A stretch of 10,874 nucleotides of DNA from JBCBTJ01 sp964597685. GTDB taxonomy: Bacteria > Pseudomonadota > Alphaproteobacteria > Caulobacterales > Hyphomonadaceae. Both the position numbers and the translations under genes were made by a program. The notes under the pieces were generated by a model. That model did not search any database. It saw only the letters and a program-made list of their open reading frames with translations, and was not told the DNA's origin. The DNA lies in assembly GCA_964597685.1 (NCBI GenBank), contig CAZQZC010000083.1:1-10874 (forward strand). The letters run 5' to 3'. This document shows positions 1-6,054 of this stretch, piece by piece (within the stretch, counting starts at the first letter, position 1; every line of letters starts with the position of its first letter).

Positions 1-51
1 TCACGACCCCAACCTTGGCAAGGTTGTGCTCTACCCCTGAGCTACGCCCGC
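1..51 (-). tRNA. tRNA-Gly (anticodon GCC), 5' part only
   Basis: Read on the minus strand, the segment begins GCGGGCGTAGCTC, a typical acceptor strand plus D-stem. The D-arm is GCTC-AGGGGTA-GAGC. The anticodon arm is CAACC-TTGCCAA-GGTTG, a perfect 5-bp stem with anticodon GCC, which reads GGC and GGT glycine codons. The sequence then runs through the variable loop into the start of the T-stem and is cut by the window edge, so about 51 of roughly 75 nt are present. The T-loop, 3' acceptor strand and any encoded CCA lie outside. The fold and anticodon make the identity secure. It lies on the same strand as, and 78 nt downstream of, the small membrane protein gene. Confidence 0.95.
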
Positions 52-129
52 GTCCGGGGGGTATGGCGGTTGCCCGCCGAGACGGGCGATAAAGCGCAAA
101 ACCCTCGCCCGCGCAAGGGGGCGGCCGTG

Positions 130-522
130 TTAAAACGGCGGCGCGCCGACAGAGGCTTGGGCCAGCATCAGGAAATACATCGGCATCGCGAAACACCCCG
201 TGGCGACGAGCGCCAGGATTTGACCAACCGCCTTGCGAAACGCCATCGCCGCCAAGACGCCGAGCGCCAAAGCGAGGAATGCGGCGCGAAGGGCGAGCGC
301 GGCGCCCAACGCTTCGGCCGTCCCGGTCTCAACCGCCAATTGGACGGCGCCGCCCGGGCCCGCGCTGCGGCTGGCGGCGAGCGCCCCGACGAGGCAGATG
401 ATCGCCGTCATCGCGAGCAAACCCCTCATCCGGGGCGCATGCCCAAGCATCCAGCCGCCGAGCGCGGCGCCCGCTAAGAGCCCGATAAAGCTCACAGGAA
501 TGAAGGCGATCAAAGGATCCAT
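130..522 (-). CDS. Small hydrophobic membrane protein, unrecognised
   Basis: The product is 130 residues. I do not recognise the family and assign no function. The chain is strongly hydrophobic, with about four candidate membrane segments at roughly residues 4-26, 31-50, 75-95 and 98-120, joined by short loops with a few Arg and Lys, so it should sit in the inner membrane. The ATG at 520-522 (MDPLIAF) is preferred over an upstream in-frame ATG at 555 because a purine-rich GGGAGAG (528-534, minus strand) lies 5 nt before it and the upstream extension is Arg/Gly-rich and unlike a membrane protein N-terminus. Downstream on the same strand is tRNA-Gly. Upstream is the DinB-like gene, 72 nt away, so weak co-transcription is possible. 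Both strands are open here because of high GC, but the membrane-like composition favours this frame. Confidence 0.6.
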   Translation of the reverse strand: MDPLIAFIPVSFIGLLAGAALGGWMLGHAPRMRGLLAMTAIICLVGALAASRSAGPGGAVQLAVETGTAEALGAALALRAAFLALALGVLAAMAFRKAVGQILALVATGCFAMPMYFLMLAQASVGAPPF

Positions 523-594
523 GCGCGCTCTCCCGAGTCCACGCCCCGCGCGCATGCTAGCCTGAGATTATTGGCGGCGGGTTGCCCGGTTCAA

Positions 595-1101
595 TCAGGT
601 CTCAGGCATTAGGAATAGATCGGTGTCTTCCGGGCGCGCGCCAGCGGCCGTCGCCATCGCATGGACCTGGCCGCGATGGTGGGTCTGATGGTTGAACATG
701 TGCGCGACCAGCCGCCAGCGCGGCTGGGAGATTTCTCGGCCTGCGGCGCCGGAGAACCAGCTCAACTCCCCCGACAGCCAATCCGGCGACACATTGGCCG
801 CCCAATCGGCTATGCGCTGGTCGAAATCCCGCCTCGCCGCGGCGAGATCCGCCCAATCGCGGTGAAGCTGCGTCGAGGCGTCGAAACCCGGAGGCGGCGC
901 CTCGAAGCCTTCGGCGAAGCGCGCCATCCAGATCCGGTCAGCCCACAGGATGTGGTTCAGCGTCGCGTGGATCGATCCGAAGAAGGCCCCCCGGTCGATG
1001 CGGCGTGCGGCGTCGTCAATCGTGGCGACGGCGGTGAAGAGCGATGCGTTCTGCCACGCATTGTAGCGCGCCATGAGGCGGACATGGCCGGGCGAGATCA
1101 T
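595..1101 (-). CDS. DinB family protein (putative metal-dependent four-helix bundle)
   Basis: The product is 168 residues, the usual length for the DinB/YfiT-like fold. This is a four-helix bundle that places three His residues around a divalent metal. The likely ligands are visible: His50 in the SIHATLNHILWAD segment, and His138 and His142 in HMFNHQTHHRGQVH, which matches the family's closing H-x3-H-RGQ motif. Family members include thiol S-transferases (bacillithiol- and mycothiol-dependent) and many damage-inducible proteins of unknown role, so the substrate cannot be read from sequence. No export signal is seen, so it is probably cytoplasmic. The gene starts 19 nt after the DUF6065 stop on the same strand, suggesting an operon. 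The ribosome binding site is weak (GGAA upstream of the ATG). Family call is firm; function is open. Confidence 0.88.
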   Translation of the reverse strand: MISPGHVRLMARYNAWQNASLFTAVATIDDAARRIDRGAFFGSIHATLNHILWADRIWMARFAEGFEAPPPGFDASTQLHRDWADLAAARRDFDQRIADWAANVSPDWLSGELSWFSGAAGREISQPRWRLVAHMFNHQTHHRGQVHAMATAAGARPEDTDLFLMPET

Positions 1102-1120
1102 CGCGCCGTTCCATGAGCAT

Positions 1121-1867
1121 TCATCGCTTCGCCCCCTCCTTCGGGGTCGAGAGGCGCCGACGGGAGGTGTGTTTTTGTTCGGCCTTCCGGCCGTCGGGCT
1201 TACGCCCCTTCATGTAATAGCGCTGCCAGGCCTGGCGGATGGCGTCGGGGTCGCCGGCGTCCATGCGGGCGTTAAACTCGCTGCGCGCCTCACGCCAGGT
1301 GTCGTATTCCGCTTTCAAGGCCTTATTGTCGTCGAGCATCAACAGGTTGGGCTCGATCCGTTCCAGCACCTGAGGGCGGATCAGGGAGATGAAACAAAAC
1401 GGTTCGCCCTTTTCAAAGCGCACCGATCCAGGGCGGGTGAAGCGCCAATTCATGGTGAACGGATAGGGCAGCCAATCGGTCTCGACGAGGCCTGACAGCG
1501 GCGACAGGCCATCCTTAGACCGGTTGGGCGGACCCATGGCCCAGACCGCCCAGCCGCCGGGCGTCCGAAACAAATAGCCCGTATGGAACGTCATGATGCC
1601 GAAGCGGAAATGGGATGTGACCAGGTGGCTGATCAGCGCGTCCGGCTCGTCGGCTTCGATCTGGATGTCTTCGACCTCGGTCCCGCCGTTCCAGGTGGCG
1701 GTGAAGCCGGTCGTACACAGCATCTCCCAGCCGGAGACATTCGCCATGTTGAGCGGCAGACAGCGATAGGCGTGCCGGCCGTCCATTTCGTCCATCCAGT
1801 CGCGGCGCACGCCGCCGGGAACGAGCTCGGGCACATCCCTGTGGAGCCGATAGCAATCGAGCCGCAT
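1121..1867 (-). CDS. DUF6065 family protein, function unknown
   Basis: The product is 248 residues. It begins MRLDCYRLHRDVPELVPG and carries segments I associate with the DUF6065 family: RDWMDEM near residues 22-28, YRCLPLNMANVSGWE near 34-48 and ATWNGG near 56-61. No enzymatic motif, signal peptide or membrane segment is evident, and no biochemical role is known to me. It is rich in Trp and aromatic residues in the first 150 positions. The C-terminal 25 residues are basic (Lys/Arg) and probably disordered. The ATG at 1865-1867 is chosen because a perfect AGGAGG lies 8 nt upstream (1876-1881, minus strand). An in-frame ATG at 1930 would run into the divergent proX-like gene. It is followed by the DinB-like gene 19 nt downstream and probably shares its mRNA. 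Confidence 0.8.
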   Translation of the reverse strand: MRLDCYRLHRDVPELVPGGVRRDWMDEMDGRHAYRCLPLNMANVSGWEMLCTTGFTATWNGGTEVEDIQIEADEPDALISHLVTSHFRFGIMTFHTGYLFRTPGGWAVWAMGPPNRSKDGLSPLSGLVETDWLPYPFTMNWRFTRPGSVRFEKGEPFCFISLIRPQVLERIEPNLLMLDDNKALKAEYDTWREARSEFNARMDAGDPDAIRQAWQRYYMKGRKPDGRKAEQKHTSRRRLSTPKEGAKR

Positions 1868-1875
1868 GCCTTGAG

Positions 1876-1882
1876 CCTCCTC
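1876..1882 (-). promoter_or_regulatory. Ribosome binding site of the DUF6065 gene
   Basis: On the minus strand this reads GAGGAGG, with 8 nt between it and the ATG at 1867. It is the best Shine-Dalgarno match among the minus-strand genes and decides the start against the longer in-frame option at 1930. Confidence 0.85.
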
Positions 1883-1920
1883 GGCTTGACCCTGGCGCGA
1901 GATGTGCCCGAAACAGCCCC

Positions 1921-2421
1921 ATGCCCGCAAGCCCGCAAGATCTTTTCGCGTATCTGGACCGTCTCGGCGTCGCCCATCGCACGCTGGAGCACGCGGCGAC
2001 GTTCACCGTCGAGGAGGGGCGCGACCTCAAGGCGGCGATGCCAGGCGGGCACACGAAGAATCTCTTCATGACCAACAAGGACGGCGATCTCATTTTGATC
2101 TCCGCCCACGCCGACAGTGTTCTGCCGCTCAACCGCCTTCACCGCGCGCTGGGCGTGAAGCGCTTGTCCTTCGCCGACGCGGAGACGATGCAGGCGGCGC
2201 TGGGCGTTGCGCCGGGATCCGTTACCGCGTTCGCTCTGATGAGCGACAGCGCGGCGCGGGTCCGTTTTATCCTGGACGCGGCGCTCCTTCGCCATGACCC
2301 CTTGAACTTCCACCCGCTCGCGAACACGGCGACGACGGCGATCAGCCGCGCGGATTTTGAACGCTTTGTCGCCTCGACCGGCCGGCGGCTTGAAACGATC
2401 GACTTTTCAACGCTCTCTTGA
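1921..2421 (+). CDS. ProXp-ala / PrdX-type trans-editing aminoacyl-tRNA deacylase (YbaK fold)
   Basis: The product is 166 residues and is a free-standing copy of the YbaK/ProRS INS-type editing domain, about the length of the single-domain ProXp proteins. These cytoplasmic enzymes hydrolyse mischarged tRNA, classically Ala-tRNA(Pro), that alphaproteobacterial prolyl-tRNA synthetases lacking the insertion domain cannot edit. The diagnostic GGHTKNLF segment is at residues 42-49, with the conserved Lys46-Asn47 pair of the substrate pocket. LILISAHAD and the PGSVTAFALMSD segment follow in family order. The ATG at 1921 is 53 nt from the divergent DUF6065 start and has no Shine-Dalgarno sequence before it (CCCGAAACAGCCCC), so initiation may be leaderless or weak. 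It heads the five-gene plus-strand cluster. Specificity for Ala rather than another misacylated residue is inferred from subfamily resemblance. Confidence 0.88.
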   Translation: MPASPQDLFAYLDRLGVAHRTLEHAATFTVEEGRDLKAAMPGGHTKNLFMTNKDGDLILISAHADSVLPLNRLHRALGVKRLSFADAETMQAALGVAPGSVTAFALMSDSAARVRFILDAALLRHDPLNFHPLANTATTAISRADFERFVASTGRRLETIDFSTLS

Positions 2422-2485
2422 GACGTTGCAGGCGGCCCTCGCCGCCACCACATTCGGCCCGGACCAGAGACACGAAAGACTCGCC

Positions 2486-3382
2486 ATGTCAGACGCACAC
2501 GCCGCCGCTTCGCCGCACATCAAAGAGGGCTCAGACCAAGGCTTCATGGCCGATGTCGTCGAAGCCTCGAAGTCCCAGCCGGTGCTGGTCGATTTCTGGG
2601 CCCCTTGGTGCGGTCCCTGCCGGCAATTGACCCCCACGCTAGAACGCTCCGTGGCGGCCGAGAACGGAAAGGTGAAGCTGGTCAAGATCAACACTGAAGA
2701 GCACCAGGCCATCGCCGGCCAATTGGGCGTGCGATCGATCCCCACCGTGTTCGCGTTCCAGGACGGCCGACCGGTCGACGCGTTCCAAGGCGCGCTGCCG
2801 GAAGGCCAGGTGAAGGGGTTTATTCAGAAGCTCCTGTCGGGGACGGATACGGCGAAGGAGATCGAAGCCGCGCTCGAGCAGGCGGGAGACGCCCTGCGCG
2901 CCGGCGATCTGGCGACGGCTGCGCAGATCTACGCCTCGATCGTCAACGCCGAACCGACGAATGTGGAGGCGATTGCGGGCCTTGCGCGCTGCTATCTCGC
3001 CAATGGCGACGTCGGCCGGGCGAAGGCGACGTTGGACATGGCGCCGGACGATGAGAAATCCGCGCCCGAAATCAAAAGCGTCCTGATGGCGATCGAATTG
3101 ACGGCGGACGCCCCGGACGCAGATGAATTCGCCGACGCGATGCGCGCCGTCGAGGCCGCGCCTGAAGACCATACCGCGCGCTTTGATCTCGCCGAAAAGC
3201 TCGCCGCCGCAGGCCGCAACCGCGACGCGGTCGACCATCTCTTGAAGATCCTTCAGGCCGACCTCGCATGGAACGAGGGGAAGGCGAAGGAGACGCTGAT
3301 GAAGATCTTCGAAGCGGCCGGCGCCAAGGATCCGATAACTGTGGAAGGGCGGCGCAAATTGTCGTCGCTGATGTTCGCCTAG
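2486..3382 (+). CDS. cnoX: CnoX/YbbN-type chaperedoxin (thioredoxin domain plus TPR)
   Basis: The product is 298 residues, typical for CnoX (YbbN). It has an N-terminal thioredoxin fold (about 12-125) and a C-terminal TPR-like region (about 130-298). The active site is FWAPWCGPC with Cys42 and Cys45, and the cis-proline is Pro86 in SIPTVFAF. The ending DPITVEGRRKLSSLMF is characteristic of the family. CnoX holds unfolded or oxidatively damaged cytoplasmic proteins and passes them to GroEL/ES and DnaK. The E. coli protein has lost the redox pair, whereas this one keeps a full CxxC and so could also reduce disulfides, as described for the Caulobacter homologue. The ATG at 2486 is chosen because the thioredoxin fold starts just after it. 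An upstream TTG at 2357 would overlap the proX-like gene and adds an unrelated Arg-rich stretch. The ribosome site is weak (GAAAGA). It lies 64 nt after the proX-like stop. Confidence 0.92.
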   Translation: MSDAHAAASPHIKEGSDQGFMADVVEASKSQPVLVDFWAPWCGPCRQLTPTLERSVAAENGKVKLVKINTEEHQAIAGQLGVRSIPTVFAFQDGRPVDAFQGALPEGQVKGFIQKLLSGTDTAKEIEAALEQAGDALRAGDLATAAQIYASIVNAEPTNVEAIAGLARCYLANGDVGRAKATLDMAPDDEKSAPEIKSVLMAIELTADAPDADEFADAMRAVEAAPEDHTARFDLAEKLAAAGRNRDAVDHLLKILQADLAWNEGKAKETLMKIFEAAGAKDPITVEGRRKLSSLMFA

Positions 3383-3440
3383 GGCCTCCCGGGCTCGACT
3401 TGGCGGTCGCGCGCTCCATCTCCCGTCCGACAATGGACCA

Positions 3441-3445
3441 AGGAG
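3441..3445 (+). promoter_or_regulatory. Ribosome binding site of the LON-domain gene
   Basis: AGGAG sits 7 nt before a GTG codon at 3453, and no ATG is suitably placed. The site therefore fixes a GTG start for the LON-domain protein and gives a strong independent initiation point after the 70-nt gap from cnoX. Confidence 0.85.
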
Positions 3446-3452
3446 ACGGCGC

Positions 3453-4103
3453 GTGGCCGCCCCTGTATATCGCAAAATCACCGACCTGCCGGACGATCTA
3501 CCGGTTTTTCCTCTGCCTGGGGCCCTGTTGTTCCCCAATTGGCAGCTGCCTCTGAATATCTTTGAGCCGCGTTATCTGAACATGGTGGACGACGCCATGT
3601 CCGGCGACCGGCTCATCGGCATGGTGCAGTCCTGCGGCGGCCCCAAAGACAATCCCGACCTCATGAATGTCGGATGCGTCGGCAGGATAACGTCATATTC
3701 CGAGACCGAGGACGGACGATACTTGATCACGTTGTCAGGTGTCGCACGATACGAGATCGATGCGGAGCTCGCGTCCGGGACGCCGTACCGACGCGCGCGG
3801 GTGGATTATGCGCGGTTCGCCAGAGACCTCGCTCCGGTCGACGTCACGGCTCTGCCGAGCCGGGAGCGGCTCATCGGCGCGCTGGAGACCTACATCGAGC
3901 GCAACGACATGAAAGCCGATTGGTCCACCGTTCACGACGCGCCCGTCGAAACCCTGGTCAATGCGCTCGCCGCCGGCTGTCCGTTCAGCCCTGCGGAGAA
4001 GCAGGCCCTGCTTGAGGCGGACGATCTGAAGGCCAGGTGCGAAACGTTGATCGCCCTTCTTGATATGGACGTCCCCGGAGGCGATGTTAGCCGTCTGCAA
4101 TGA
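3453..4103 (+). CDS. LON substrate-binding (N) domain protein without protease
   Basis: The product is 216 residues with the Lon N-terminal domain only. The hallmark strand-turn segments are visible: DLPVFPLPGALLFP at about 18-31, followed by LPLNIFEPRYLNMV at about 33-46. There is no Walker motif and no Ser-Lys catalytic dyad, so it is not a protease. Stand-alone LON-domain proteins of about 200-220 residues are common in alphaproteobacteria next to cnoX-like and Trm112-like genes. They are presumed to bind unfolded or exposed hydrophobic protein segments, but their biological role is not settled. The start is GTG at 3453, backed by AGGAG 7 nt upstream. Its stop overlaps the next start (ATGA at 4100-4103), indicating translational coupling. 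No signal peptide is seen, so it is probably cytoplasmic. Confidence 0.92.
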   Translation: MAAPVYRKITDLPDDLPVFPLPGALLFPNWQLPLNIFEPRYLNMVDDAMSGDRLIGMVQSCGGPKDNPDLMNVGCVGRITSYSETEDGRYLITLSGVARYEIDAELASGTPYRRARVDYARFARDLAPVDVTALPSRERLIGALETYIERNDMKADWSTVHDAPVETLVNALAAGCPFSPAEKQALLEADDLKARCETLIALLDMDVPGGDVSRLQ

Positions 4104-4300
4104 CTGACGACGCTTCAAACCCAAAACCGCATTCCGGCGTGGACCCCAAACTCTTGGAGATCCTCGTTTGTCCGGTGACCCGCGCGCCGCTCGAATACGA
4201 CCGCGAGCGGGACGAGTTGATCTCGCGCAAGGCCGGGCTCGCCTATCCCATTCGCGACGGCGTCCCGATCATGCTGGAGGATGAGGCTCGGCCCCTGTGA
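4100..4300 (+). CDS. Trm112 family protein (UPF0434/YcaR-like)
   Basis: The product is 66 residues, matching bacterial Trm112-like proteins. The core is KLLEILVCPVTRAPLEYD at about 18-35, then ISRKAGLAYPIRDGVPIML at about 41-59, which is the family signature. Eukaryotic and archaeal Trm112 is a zinc-binding activator of methyltransferases acting on tRNA, rRNA and release factors. The bacterial partner and role are not established by this sequence. Only one Cys is present (in LVCPVT) where CPxC would provide a zinc-ligand pair. Alphaproteobacterial members commonly show this, as I recall, so zinc binding is doubtful. The ATG overlaps the LON-domain stop by 4 nt, and the next gene's GTG overlaps this stop by 4 nt. 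Confidence 0.92.
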   Translation: MTDDASNPKPHSGVDPKLLEILVCPVTRAPLEYDRERDELISRKAGLAYPIRDGVPIMLEDEARPL

Positions 4301-4599
4301 GCGGGGAGCCGTGGCCGACCGAGTTGCGCTTTCAAAACGCCGCCCGACGGCTGCATATCGCGTTCGACGACGGGGCGGTGTTCGAGATCCCCTATACGAC
4401 GCTGCGGCGGGAGAGCCCGTCGGCGGAGAACAAGGGGCATGGCGACGGCCCGCCGCCGCCCCAGCCGCCGATACCGGACGACATCTCCGTGACGGCGGCC
4501 GAACCGGTGGGGCGCTACGCCGTTCGGATCGTTTTTTCGGACGGCCATGCGACGGGGCTTTACACCTGGCCCTTGTTACGCCGTCTCGGCCTGGTTTGA
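4297..4599 (+). CDS. DUF971 (GBBH-like N-terminal domain) protein
   Basis: The product is 100 residues and consists of one DUF971 domain, the fold also found at the N-terminus of gamma-butyrobetaine hydroxylase. Recognisable segments are ELRFQNAARRLHIAFDDG (about 9-26), IPYTTLRRESPSAENKGHG (about 31-49) and the closing FSDGHATGLYTWPLLRRLG (about 79-97). A proline-rich insert (GPPPPQPPIP) sits near the middle. Stand-alone bacterial DUF971 proteins have no firm function; fusions or neighbours with Mrp/ApbC iron-sulfur carriers have led to guesses about cluster assembly, but nothing here supports that directly. Start is GTG at 4297 in a GTGA overlap with the Trm112-like stop, implying coupled translation. 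The last 24 nt overlap the tail of the convergent MFS gene. Confidence 0.9.
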   Translation: MSGEPWPTELRFQNAARRLHIAFDDGAVFEIPYTTLRRESPSAENKGHGDGPPPPQPPIPDDISVTAAEPVGRYAVRIVFSDGHATGLYTWPLLRRLGLV

Positions 4600-6000
4600 C
4601 CCCGTCGGCGCGCCCAGCGCAATCATAAGCGCGCCGAGCGCAGACCCAGCAGCCGCGACGGCGAGCCCGGCCTGCTGCCCGCCGGCCTGAACGGCGAACG
4701 CCGCAGCGGCGGCCACGCCGACCAATTGAGCGATCCGGCTGGCGGCGTTGTTGACGCCCGACGCCAAGCCTTCCTCCGCTTCACCCACGCTCGACATGAC
4801 CGTGGCCGTAAGTGGCGCGACGATCATGGCGAACGAGACACCGAGCAGCGTCATCGGGGCCAAGACGCCGAGGGCCAGATCTGCGTTCAATCCGAACGCC
4901 ATCGCGGCGTAGGCCACAGCGCCGCCGCCGGCGCCGAGGCTCATCATGCGCTTCGCCCCGACCTTCTCCGCCAATCCGCCGAAGACGCCTGAGAGCAGCC
5001 CGACGGCCAGCGTGAACGGCAGGAAGACCAGACCGGCTTGTGTCGCCGAGAGGCCGCGATCTTCAATCAAATGGAACGGAAGGAGGAAGAACATCGCCGA
5101 CAGCGCGGCGTAGAGCACAAAGGTGGCCGCGTTCAGATCCCGAAACGGCCTGTTCGCAAAAAGGTGCGGCGGCGTCATCGGATGTTCGGTGCGCAATTCC
5201 CAGCCGATATAGACGCCCAATCCGACGACCGCTCCGGCGGCGGCGGCGAGCGTGGTCGCGGACGCGGCGCCCTCGCCGAGCTGGCTTAGCGCGAACGCGC
5301 CAAGCGCAAGCGCGGTTGCGATCACACCGGCGCCGACCAGGTCGAACCGGCGCGGTTCTCGGTAATCCGCCGGCGCCGCTTTCGCCAGGACGCCGATCGC
5401 AAGGGCGGCGACGGGCGGATTGATCCAGAACACCGCCTGCCAGCCAAACGTCTCCGTCAGCCAGCCGCCGAGGATTGGTCCGCCCATCGTCGTCAACGCC
5501 GACGCCGACGCCCAGGCGCCGATCGCCGCGCCGCGTTGGGATTTCGGATAGGTCGCGCCGATTAAAGCGAGGCTTGCGGGCGTCAAAATAGCCGCGGCGA
5601 CGCCTTGGCCGACACGCGCCGCAATCAGCCAGCCGACGTCCGGGGCCAGCGCGCAGGCCGCTGACGCCGCGCCGAACAAGAGGCATCCGAGGGCTGTCAT
5701 GCGGGCCTTGCCGAACACGTCGGCCAACGCGCCGCCGATCAGCGTCAGCGCCGCAAGCGCCAGGACATAGGCGTTAAGCACCCATTGAATGGCCACGAGA
5801 TCGGCGTTCAAGTCTTCACGCATGGCCGGCAAGGCGACCGTCAGGGCCGAGCCGTCGATGAACGCCATCGACGAGGCGAGAATGCAGGCCGCCAACACCC
5901 ATCGCCGTTGCGCAGGGGGCGCGGCGCGGCCCATTTTGTCTGGACAGGCCTCGGCGTCGATCAAAGCTGCATCGCACGGCGAGGCGTAGGGCTGGGCCAA
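4576..6000 (-). CDS. MFS efflux transporter, DHA2 (EmrB/QacA-like) family
   Basis: The product is 474 residues and highly hydrophobic, consistent with the 14-segment DHA2 branch of drug:H+ antiporters in the inner membrane. Visible signatures include FIDGSALTVALP in the first segment (about 48-58, Asp49 being the typical acidic residue), motif A as GGALADVFGKARM (about 89-101), and motif C as MGGPILGGWL followed by TETFGWQAVFWINPP (about 172-196). The substrate cannot be predicted; multidrug or metabolite export is the family norm. The ATG at 6000 has AAGGGAG 6 nt upstream (6007-6013, minus strand); an internal ATG at 5934 has none. It begins 54 nt after the UbiH-family stop on the same strand, so the two may be co-transcribed. 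Its 3' end overlaps the convergent DUF971 gene by 24 nt. No adjacent TetR-type regulator or membrane-fusion partner is seen. Confidence 0.9.
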   Translation of the reverse strand: MAQPYASPCDAALIDAEACPDKMGRAAPPAQRRWVLAACILASSMAFIDGSALTVALPAMREDLNADLVAIQWVLNAYVLALAALTLIGGALADVFGKARMTALGCLLFGAASAACALAPDVGWLIAARVGQGVAAAILTPASLALIGATYPKSQRGAAIGAWASASALTTMGGPILGGWLTETFGWQAVFWINPPVAALAIGVLAKAAPADYREPRRFDLVGAGVIATALALGAFALSQLGEGAASATTLAAAAGAVVGLGVYIGWELRTEHPMTPPHLFANRPFRDLNAATFVLYAALSAMFFLLPFHLIEDRGLSATQAGLVFLPFTLAVGLLSGVFGGLAEKVGAKRMMSLGAGGGAVAYAAMAFGLNADLALGVLAPMTLLGVSFAMIVAPLTATVMSSVGEAEEGLASGVNNAASRIAQLVGVAAAAAFAVQAGGQQAGLAVAAAGSALGALMIALGAPTGSNQAETA

Positions 6001-6054
6001 TGCAAGCTCCCTTCATGGGCGGGACTCGCGAACCCGCGGCGACGCTGGCGCGTC

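Noticed and set aside
70..90. GCCCG-TCTCGG-CGGGC inverted repeat between the membrane protein gene and tRNA-Gly
   Set aside because: The stem is only 5 bp and has no U-tract, so I do not call it a terminator.
1868..1930. 21-residue N-terminal extension of the DUF6065 protein
   Set aside because: It would overlap the divergent proX-like start, whereas ATG 1867 has a perfect AGGAGG.
2431..2446. Perfect GGCGGC-CCTC-GCCGCC hairpin in the proX-cnoX gap
   Set aside because: No T-run follows (ACCACATTCGG), so it is not a rho-independent terminator; short GC hairpins are frequent at this base composition.
2357..2485. N-terminal extension of cnoX from a TTG codon
   Set aside because: It overlaps the end of the proX-like gene, adds a sequence unrelated to thioredoxin, and the thioredoxin fold begins right after ATG 2486.
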